Assembly (NCBI GenBank): GCA_025936205.1
Contig: JAICTU010000238.1
Span: 1-13,555, forward strand
Origin: Polyangiaceae bacterium
GTDB taxonomy: Bacteria > Myxococcota > Polyangia > Polyangiales > Polyangiaceae
Direction of reading: 5' to 3'
Length of the DNA stretch: 13,555 nt
Both the position numbers and the translations under genes were made by a program. Below, piece after piece: positions 9,601 to 13,555 of the stretch; within the stretch, counting starts at the first letter, position 1; every line of letters begins with the position of its first letter. Below the pieces are notes generated by a model. It was not told the origin of the DNA, ran no database searches, and saw only the letters and a program-made list of their open reading frames with translations.

Positions 9601-12029
9601 AGCGCTTCGAGATGGCGCTAGACCTCGATCCCACGCATCTGCCCACCATCTCCGCGCTGCGTACGATCGCGACCGAAGAGTCCGACTGGGACAACGTCGC
9701 TCGTTATCTGGAACAAGAGCAGCAGCACACCGAGAGCACTCGCACCAAGGCCAAGCTGCTGGTCGAGCTCGGCAAGGTGCAGGACCAGATGCTGAGCGAG
9801 CACACGGCAGCGGTCAACGCTTACGAGCGCGCGATTCAGGTCGATAAGGAGTGCGAAGAAGCCGGGCTGCCTCTGGTCGAGGACTACGTCAACACCGAGC
9901 GCTGGGCAGAAGCCGCTCCGCTCGCGGAGATGCTGGTCCGCAAGAGCAAGGGCAAGGAGAAGTCGGAGCAGCACTCGCTGAACCGCTTGCTGGGCAAGAT
10001 TCAGAATGCGCGCGGAAACTACGCGGACGCGTTGAAGGCGTACCAGACGGCGCACCAGCTGGACGTCACCGACGCGGAGACGGTACGTGGTCTCGCTGCC
10101 GTGTGCTTCCAGCTCGGCGATTGGCCCAGCGCGCTCAGCAATTATCAGAAGGTCCTGACGGGGCTAGATGACGGCGACGTCGAAGAACGCACCGAAGTCT
10201 ATTACCGGATGGGCAAGATCAAGCAGGCCCAAGGTCAAGCCAAGCAGGCGATCAACAACTTCGAGAAGGCGCTGAGCCTGGACTCCAACCATCGCCCGTC
10301 GCTGGACGCGATGGTGGAGGTGCATACCGCCGAGCGCGACTGGCCCAACGTGGCCACCTACAAGCGCCGCGTGCTCGAGCAGGTCCTGGAGGACAACGAA
10401 CGGTTGGACCTGCTGGTCAGCATTGCCGACGTCTGGAGCGAAAAGCAGAAGGACGCCGCCAAGGCCATCGAGGCCTTGGAGGAGGCTCGCGAGATCCGCC
10501 CGCAGGATCACGTGATCCTGCACAAGCTGCTGGCGCTCTATCAAGAGTCGGGTGACTGGACCCGCATGGTCGACACGCTATCGGCGATCTCCGAGATCGA
10601 GACGGAGCCGGCGCGCAAGGCTCGCTACTTCTACACGATGGCGCAGCTGTATCGCGACAAGATCGGCGACCAAGAACGCGCGGTGGAGTTGTTCAACGAG
10701 TCGCTGGATCTCGCGCCCGACTTCCTGGAAGCGTTCGAGCGCATCAACAAGATCCTGACGGTCGAGAAGAACTGGAAGCAGCTCGAACGCCAGTACCGCA
10801 AGATGATCCATCGCGTTGCCGGTAAGGGCAAAACGGATCTCGAGTTCAATCTCTGGCATCAGCTCGGTCTGGTGTATCGCGACCGGCTCTCGAACGTGCA
10901 GCCCGCGCTCGAAGCGTTCAAGATGGCATCGACGCTGCGGCCCGAGGAGAGTCAGGAGCGGGTGATCCTCTCCGAGCTCTACGAGGTGGCGGAGCAGTAC
11001 GACGAGGCGATCGCGGAGCAGCGGGTGCTGCTGGAGCAGAAGCCGCTGTCGGTGTCGCCCTATCGCGCCCTCTATCGCTTGCAGCAGAAAAAGGGCCGCC
11101 TCGATCAGGCCTGGTGCGCGGCCAGCGCGCTGGTCTTCATGCAGCAAGCCACGCCGGAAGAGCGCGAGCTGCACGAGAAGTACCGGGTGAAGGGCATGCC
11201 GCTGGTGAAGGGCCGCCTCACCAACGAGCTGTGGGCCAAGCATCTGATCCACAATGAGGAGAATGTTTACATCTCGAAGATGTTCGAGATGATCACGCCT
11301 GCGGCTTTGCAGGCAAAGCTGGCGATGCTCAAGGCCAAACGCGAGCTGCGCGAGCTGGACAAGCGCTTGCTGCAAGACCCGAAGAACTCGACGGTGACTT
11401 TCGCCAAGACGTTCTTCTGGGCCGCCAATATCCTGGGCGTGCATGCGCCCGAGCTGTACGTGCGCAGCGACATTCCGGGTTCCGTCGTAGCGGTGCTGCC
11501 GCCGGCTTCGCTGGCAGGTCAAACGGTACTGACGGGGTTTCAGCCGCAGGAGCTCACGTTCATCTGCGGCAAACATCTCGCGACCTACCGGGGTGAGCAC
11601 TACATCCGCACCTTGTTTCCGACCCAGGCCGAGCTGACGATCATGCTGTTCGCCGCGGTGACACTCGCCGCGCCGAACGCGCCCATGCCGCCGGACATGG
11701 CGCAACAGATCCGCATGACCGCGCAGGAGCTGGCCCGCTATATCCAGCCGGTACAGCTCGAGGGCTTGCGCTCGGTGGTCAAGCGCTTCATCGATGAGGG
11801 CGCCAAGGCGAACCTCAAGCGCTGGAACTACGCGGTCGAGATGACGGCGGCGCGAGCCGGCATGGTGCTGTGCGGCGATCTCGATATCTGCCGCAAGGTG
11901 TTGGGTGCCGAGCAGACGCGGCCCGGTGAGCCCACCGCGGCGGAGAAGATGCAGAGCTTGCTCGCCTACACGGTGAGCGAGGACTACAGCCGCGTGCGTG
12001 AAGCCCTGGGCGTCACTGTCTCCGGCTGA
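603..12029 (+). CDS. Giant tetratricopeptide-repeat scaffold protein (3,808 residues) with peptidase-like C-terminus
   Basis: The whole protein is one uninterrupted frame. Residues 1-360 form about five TPR-like modules. Residues 378-471 are a Pro/Ala/Ser-rich linker. Residues 509-3481 form about 40 modules of about 74 residues, each two helical hairpins with recurring signatures such as LGDLDRAVELYRDVL followed by a Trp or Tyr and a Leu-rich helix. Residues 3482-3808 add one last TPR and a distinct globular domain. No signal peptide or transmembrane segment is visible, so it is probably cytoplasmic. TPR solenoids bind peptides and assemble complexes; the partner here cannot be read from sequence. 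The family (very large TPR proteins of myxobacteria) is familiar to me, but no gene symbol is. The sigma-54 regulator follows 89 bp later on the same strand. I see no frameshift. The TPR call is very safe; any specific role is not. Confidence 0.96.
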   Translation: MDLDARLHLLESCHDWQGLVEELREAINRETDPRRQAQLHLRLARVLSRHFLQGARALKHFQDAFKLDSTLGEALTEARGIYWELGKLGMVKRLLELQIQRASSQAEMAPLLIELGDVATDQGELEAADQAYQRAIEAAGADAVEASERLRDLRVDASDWRDRVQAIQEQARTADPAERATSLVRAARVARRVAAEDAEQLLEQAYSADPMRDDTATLYEGLLVAQAQEARVVQTQRGLIQATQDPNRQAELALRFGARWGHRHKKPQIAAEFGEETLRHQPRTEAAFALLCDVYGSHFGDWSKVVGLADTLGSQLPPRDAAFYLANAAAVAQQELGDPAKAQTYYERLAQIAPEHTALARRNNGTPVKRINGVSVIPQPAGGASSRPAAAQPAPTANGSIPPASQAVEARRAEPVASEPPRSNVPEPQVSRSEPPPRQSSMPPAASTAAAASDRPVSGSQPPQSAPPQALDPAAIHALREQLAKQESQNRVHEVVKTLVALGDAVPDREERIQFYARAADLYANKFMNQAEAVKAHEKIFALDSTHDTAREYLRQMYEKRRDWEKLVRLRQAEAAQLSSERDRAGVYKEIALLATERIKKPAICIALWEEVVENDPSDPDALSELGKLYERDRNYEKLADVLQRLADNATGDEQIQLLTKLGQVVGDRLKDEDRAIDVYRALVTLEPDNRRAQEQLKKRYLALGRWDDLDEFYAASGKWDEFIRVLETSEARAESTTERIVMLRKIAELWERRRDKPDRAARAYEKIMSLDATNREAAERLIPIYESSGNPKGLASVLEVKLAYLDDPGERLEVLRQLVELYENRLREPVVAFERARGAFEIAPADPSAQADVERLAEATGDFAALIASYRVAIEACERAGEYVAVASLRLSLGRVHVERMGNLEDALLEYRAVSEAQPDNADALRALEKLYLQAERYTELLEVYGRRSALASTPEESREIALEIASLHENQLGDKAAAIESYQNVLVHDALDKRALSALDRLYQETQDWTRYAEVLERRLELDATEEEIIDLKYRLAEAQRLHLGEAERALETYREVLTLAPSHEGARSALEGWLESAELRGPAARVLDAIYLVLGDWNRLIAVSEILAQEAEDNERRVELYARIAEIAEQRLDDAPRAFEAQSKALMIDPTLETTVLELERLAELADQWQRLGQLYHDVADRLGPGDLSRAYRLRAARNEERLGNVSAAASNYERLLEMDPTDVEALQAIDALYRSAQRWEELIGVFRRRIDLSDTDEETTRLYAQLAGIYEEKLGRPEDAILAYREVLALDPTSDTALSALDGLYSRGQLWRELAENLETRLQLADTEEKQRTLMLRLADLFEKRLGQVERAIDTYRDVLERDAYDQNALTALERLSHGDYELRIAEILEPLYQQQGDYEKLVGVYEVQARCADDNTRKVELLHRIASLHEDIGNNIEKAFQTYARALAVEPLDETTVEGLDRLARTGERFAQLAQVYEELAASQSDPELVAHLYSSAARVVQNEVGDIDRAIELYRKVLEVTPRDLSAVDALQQLFHTAERYAELSAILQRKSQVLEEPADQKAALYQAALLEEEVLSRPESAIAVYEAVLALEADDLRALDAVIRLYLELARWEELLAAQLKKVDLVHSSDDKKAIYYQIGAVYERELKDVPRAIDTYQKVLELDPDDLAALGRLDVLYQTAENWAELLTVLAHEAELTGDPAEAVSYQYRIAELYEKRLGDLDRAVELYRDVLNVQPDHGPTLAALEGIKQGGGSRALAAAQALEQVYDAMAEWPKLVSALSVQSELTEDPFQRVELLHRIAVLHEERIGDPAGAFDWYAKAVRVDSRNEESLGAFERLASAIERWPAVAQLYEAELDQLKDEPERRVELGLRVAQVYEVQLSDVDAAVTQYRRVLEVEPENQVAIRSLGRMFAKAARYPELAEILKREAAIGNTPEEILDSKYRLGQVYQNHLEDIDQAVGAYEEVLNSAPEHPQARAALEQLFSEGKKRADVARVLGPLYEAGAEWERLIQVHEAQLSELTDPEQRLEMFQRIAGDYEERLSDSTQAFGVYARALSEQPLNERVIDELERLAASFGGGWEELANTYADVMSVDGASPSVQAQMGRRLARVFEEELADIEKAEEAYRYVLTVSPGEPFALENLDRIYLALEQWSELAGILEQRAATAEDQHRRIELYLRLGRVHDEQLNQSGAALRAYRLIFDELEPQNSEATAALVRIYEKREEWQQLEEVYKRQLETALGDVEQADIRAKLAALYTDRLGRDEDAIDGWKRVLDLRGEDSEALDALARLYEKLSKWAELADLLERLYDVASDDEARVNALARRARLFTDALGRHEEALDAWQRVLDIDFANVAALRTVCRLRRDKGETTELVDALHQYIDRAGDRMDGEELREAFRELAKLYANVLGKPDDAADAWRRLLEVDGKDLEAMAELETIYRAAGSWPEVVDIKLRRAEALTEPDERVKQLLEAAAIWKEPVGEYDRAVEVFSRILAIEPSHLFAFQEIEKLHTLAERWEPLIECYLARLEATEEKSDRSDLLRRIARVFEKHLEDENQAFDALVTAFSEDFADDETAAYLERLAQTTQRWAELITTTNEWLQQQTEDKDKIRLCLRLGKWYGENLGRPEYAQPYYAQITQLDPHNAQVLRQMAHIYRQGAQWQKMAETLQQALNVAVANDDRKVILVDLGQLLDKHMQEREQAVNYFRRALEVDPYYLPALDALERIYTEASENEELALMLNRKVKALREPADVAVVQQRLGELYESKLSNWEKAGEAYRAVLAYDSASLPALRGLQRVCETLQDWTELVSVLERQLDVVETERARVEVLLKLAQIQEEQFLKADVAAEKLERVLEMDPTVLPAYTALERCYRRLKQWREFISTCERHISEVGDVNTKADLHEQIARVYSDELGELDRAIDSYQNIVDLDDTRLPALEALARLHEKQGDTARSIEVMIRVADLTADGGQRVEMYYRIGKALDEKLSDRVQARERFEMALDLDPTHLPTISALRTIATEESDWDNVARYLEQEQQHTESTRTKAKLLVELGKVQDQMLSEHTAAVNAYERAIQVDKECEEAGLPLVEDYVNTERWAEAAPLAEMLVRKSKGKEKSEQHSLNRLLGKIQNARGNYADALKAYQTAHQLDVTDAETVRGLAAVCFQLGDWPSALSNYQKVLTGLDDGDVEERTEVYYRMGKIKQAQGQAKQAINNFEKALSLDSNHRPSLDAMVEVHTAERDWPNVATYKRRVLEQVLEDNERLDLLVSIADVWSEKQKDAAKAIEALEEAREIRPQDHVILHKLLALYQESGDWTRMVDTLSAISEIETEPARKARYFYTMAQLYRDKIGDQERAVELFNESLDLAPDFLEAFERINKILTVEKNWKQLERQYRKMIHRVAGKGKTDLEFNLWHQLGLVYRDRLSNVQPALEAFKMASTLRPEESQERVILSELYEVAEQYDEAIAEQRVLLEQKPLSVSPYRALYRLQQKKGRLDQAWCAASALVFMQQATPEERELHEKYRVKGMPLVKGRLTNELWAKHLIHNEENVYISKMFEMITPAALQAKLAMLKAKRELRELDKRLLQDPKNSTVTFAKTFFWAANILGVHAPELYVRSDIPGSVVAVLPPASLAGQTVLTGFQPQELTFICGKHLATYRGEHYIRTLFPTQAELTIMLFAAVTLAAPNAPMPPDMAQQIRMTAQELARYIQPVQLEGLRSVVKRFIDEGAKANLKRWNYAVEMTAARAGMVLCGDLDICRKVLGAEQTRPGEPTAAEKMQSLLAYTVSEDYSRVREALGVTVSG
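1734..2015 (+). other. Pro/Ala/Ser-rich disordered linker in the TPR protein
   Basis: Residues 378-471 are dominated by Pro, Ala, Ser, Gln and Arg, with runs such as SEPPPRQSSMPPAAS, and have no heptad or TPR pattern. The segment separates about five N-terminal modules from the long C-terminal solenoid, so the two helical arrays can probably move independently. Several Ser residues beside Pro could be phosphorylation sites, but that is speculation. Confidence 0.8.
2127..11045 (+). repeat. Coding tandem array: about 40 TPR-like modules, period about 74 codons
   Basis: Residues 509-3481 divide by eye into 40 units. The common form, 71-75 residues, is: helix (LYxxIAxLYExxLG), helix (DxxRAIxxYRxVLxLDP), helix (ALxALxxLY), helix (WxELxxVLExR), then an acidic turn. 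Units differ at many positions, so this is an old and diverged amplification. Four units are 87-89 residues long, starting at residues 1031, 1335, 1711 and 1946. Each carries one extra helix, and each is followed by a unit of a recognisably different type. Unit 3 is also longer, at 84 residues. Confidence 0.85.
11190..12026 (+). other. C-terminal globular domain resembling an M48 metallopeptidase core without the zinc motif
   Basis: Residues 3530-3808 depart from the TPR pattern. The stretch 3614-3690 has the layout of an M48 peptidase core: a strand ELYVRSD, a strand VVAVLPP, GQTVLTG, then a helix (ELTFICGKHLATYRGEHY). In active M48 enzymes this helix carries HExxH. Here the equivalent positions appear to be Lys3657, His3658 and Thr3661, so zinc catalysis is not expected. 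His3658 and His3666 remain but do not form the motif. This is my own by-eye comparison; the domain could instead be an unrelated fold. Confidence 0.4.
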
Positions 12030-12046
12030 CGGCTGACACCCGTTCA

Positions 12047-12068
12047 GCGGCTCGAGGCCTCGGAGCGC
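12047..12068. other. Imperfect hairpin between the TPR gene and the regulator gene
   Basis: The arms 12047-12057 and 12058-12068 form an inverted repeat centred on the perfect palindrome CGAGGCCTCG (12053-12062), with one bulged base on each side. It begins 18 bp after the TPR stop codon. The only T run nearby, TTTT at 12078-12081, starts 10 bases after the stem, so it is at best a weak terminator. It may attenuate transcription into the regulator gene or protect the mRNA end. Confidence 0.35.
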
Positions 12069-12118
12069 CGGTCGTCGTTTTGCGGCAACCGGCGCTGGTC
12101 GCGGCGCGATCTCCGGGC

Positions 12119-13432
12119 ATGACACGCCTGGAAGATGTGCGAGACCGCAACGTAGACCCTGGGTTGTCGACCCTGGAGCTGGACGAGCCGATGAGCGGGG
12201 GACCCTGGAGTCTCGAGCTGAAGGGCCCAGCTTCGCGGCGTGTGGTGCGGCTCGCGAGCGGTCAGTCATTCACCATCGGCACGGCACCGAGTTGTCAGAT
12301 CGTGCTCGAAGATCCGACCGTGAGCGGTCGACACGTGAGTGTTATGGCGTTGCCGGCCGGTATCGTGGTCGAGGACCTTGGCTCCAAGAATGGAGTGTTC
12401 GTCGGCGGTGCGCGCATCAGTCGGGCCACGCTGCGGGGAGGGCAGGGGTGTTTCGTGATCGGGCGCACCACCATCACGGTGCGGCCCGCGCTGGAATCTC
12501 CTGCGGCCGCTCCGGTGCCATTGGTCCCTGGTCTCGTCGGTAGCTCCGAGCCCATGCGCCGGCTGGTAGAAGAAATCCGGCGGGTCGCGGTGCTGGATGC
12601 GCCGGTGCTCCTGCAAGGCGAGTCAGGCACTGGCAAGGACGTGATTGCTCGCGCGATCCACCTGCTGAGCGGCAGGCGTGGCCGCTACGTCCCGCTGAAC
12701 GCCGGCGCCCTCGGTGAATCGCTGGCAGACAGCGAACTCTTCGGGCACTGCCGGGGGGCCTTCACCGGTGCCATCCAGGCCCGGCCCGGTGCCTTTGAGC
12801 AGGCCGATCGAGGCACGCTATTTCTCGACGAGATCGCCGATCTGGCCCCATCCATTCAAGTCAAACTGCTTCGCGCGGTCGAAGATGGCGAGATTCGTCA
12901 GCTGGGAGGTGTGGCGCCGATCCGCGTTCGTACACGGATCGTGGCCGCCACCTGGGCACCGCTCGAGCAGCGCATCGAGAAAGGCAGCTTCCGAGCCGAT
13001 CTCTACCATCGACTTTCCACTTTCGTGATCCGCGTTCCGCCGCTGCGCCAGCGGAGGACCGACATTCCCGAGCTGGTACGCGTGCTGCTGGCCTCCAAGC
13101 GTGAAGAGCTCGGTGAGCGTCATCTGTCGCAAGGCGCGCTCGAGCGCCTCGCCAACTACAGCTTCCCAGGCAACGTGCGCGAGCTGTTCAGCATCGTGTA
13201 TCGAGCGGCGGCGCTGGCGCAGAGCTCCGAGGTGGGCGTCATGGACATTGAAGCGTCGCTGCCAATCGTACAGGACGTGCAAGCCACGGCCACCCGTTTT
13301 GATGCGCGCCATCTGCTGGCTGCCCACGGGGGAAACGTCAGCGCGGCGGCGCGCAGTGCCCGGGTCGCCAGAAGCACCTTCCGAGCCTGGCTCAAGCGCC
13401 AGGACGGAGGTGCGGCAGCACCCGGACACTGA
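12119..13432 (+). CDS. FHA-domain sigma-54-dependent transcriptional activator
   Basis: This 437-residue protein has three domains. FHA (about 30-123) shows the phosphothreonine-binding motifs VSGRH (68-72) and DLGSKNG (86-92). AAA+ (about 138-372) shows Walker A GESGTGKD (167-174), an intact sigma-54-contacting loop GAFTGA (213-218), Walker B GTLFLDE (232-238), arginine-finger candidates R292 and R298, and sensor II GNVREL (351-356). A Fis-type HTH lies at about 394-428. It should remodel sigma-54 RNA polymerase using ATP, with FHA binding a protein phosphorylated by a Ser/Thr kinase. There is no receiver or GAF domain. Trp279 stands where sensor I normally has Asn (AATN). ATG 12119 is preferred, although no strong Shine-Dalgarno precedes it. 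ATG 12191 would also keep the FHA domain whole, and TTG 12080 would add 13 residues. The stop codon lies in the first copy of the 17-bp array. Confidence 0.93.
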   Translation: MTRLEDVRDRNVDPGLSTLELDEPMSGGPWSLELKGPASRRVVRLASGQSFTIGTAPSCQIVLEDPTVSGRHVSVMALPAGIVVEDLGSKNGVFVGGARISRATLRGGQGCFVIGRTTITVRPALESPAAAPVPLVPGLVGSSEPMRRLVEEIRRVAVLDAPVLLQGESGTGKDVIARAIHLLSGRRGRYVPLNAGALGESLADSELFGHCRGAFTGAIQARPGAFEQADRGTLFLDEIADLAPSIQVKLLRAVEDGEIRQLGGVAPIRVRTRIVAATWAPLEQRIEKGSFRADLYHRLSTFVIRVPPLRQRRTDIPELVRVLLASKREELGERHLSQGALERLANYSFPGNVRELFSIVYRAAALAQSSEVGVMDIEASLPIVQDVQATATRFDARHLLAAHGGNVSAAARSARVARSTFRAWLKRQDGGAAAPGH

Positions 13433-13555
13433 CCGCCGGGAGACACTGGCCGCCGGGAGACACTGGCCGCCGGGAGACACTGGCCGCCGGGAGACACTGG
13501 CCGCCGGGAGACACTGGCCGCCGGGAGACACTGGCCGCCGGGAGACACTGGCCGC
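13424..13555. repeat. 17-bp tandem array (minisatellite) running off the window
   Basis: Six perfect copies of AGACACTGGCCGCCGGG begin at 13441, 13458, 13475, 13492, 13509 and 13526. A seventh is cut by the window edge after 13 bases. A degenerate copy at 13424-13440 differs at two positions (G for A at its first base, A for G at its ninth) and contains the regulator's last codons and TGA stop. There are no spacers, so it is not CRISPR. Perfect identity implies recent expansion or homogenisation, as in variable-number repeats. All three frames of both strands are open through the repeat. I see no stable dyad within one unit. Confidence 0.95.

Noticed and set aside
12047..12081. Intrinsic terminator after the TPR gene
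   Set aside because: The stem is bulged and the only T run starts 10 bases beyond it, so it was kept only as a hairpin.
12080..12118. Upstream TTG start for the sigma-54 regulator
   Set aside because: It would add 13 residues of no recognisable domain directly after a T run, with no good ribosome binding site. ATG 12119 is the simpler choice.
13424..13555. CRISPR array or repeat-containing protein gene on the minus strand
   Set aside because: The copies are directly adjacent with no spacers. The minus-strand frames are open only because the 17-bp unit has no stop in any frame.

Overview
The window looks like chromosomal DNA of a GC-rich bacterium, most likely a myxobacterium (Myxococcota, perhaps Polyangiales). 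This is inferred from three things: strong G/C preference at third codon positions, a giant tetratricopeptide-repeat (TPR) protein, and an FHA-domain sigma-54 activator directly behind it. No marker gene fixes the taxon.

Layout. Positions 2-160 may be the 3' end of an unrecognised gene entering from the left. Positions 161-602 are non-coding. They hold three 17-bp tandem repeats, a GC-rich hairpin overlapping a putative G-quadruplex, several small dyads, and four imperfect 12-bp direct repeats in a more AT-rich stretch that probably carries the promoter. Positions 603-12029 are one 3,808-residue gene. It encodes about five N-terminal TPR-like modules, a Pro/Ala/Ser-rich linker, about 40 modules of about 74 residues each, and a C-terminal domain that resembles an M48 metallopeptidase core without its HExxH zinc site. 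An 89-bp gap with a small hairpin leads to the second gene (12119-13432). This is a sigma-54 enhancer-binding protein with FHA, AAA+ and Fis-type HTH domains. A perfect 17-bp tandem array begins inside its last codons and runs off the right end.

How the parts may work together. The TPR protein has no signal peptide or membrane segment, so it is probably a cytoplasmic scaffold. The regulator would read a phosphothreonine signal through FHA and activate sigma-54 promoters. The two genes share a strand and lie close together, so co-transcription is possible, but no shared function is proven. The most unusual points are the higher-order pattern in the TPR solenoid (four long modules with an extra helix of about 16 residues, each followed by the same distinct module type), the apparently inactive peptidase-like C-terminus, and the 17-bp array whose first, degenerate copy supplies the regulator's stop codon.
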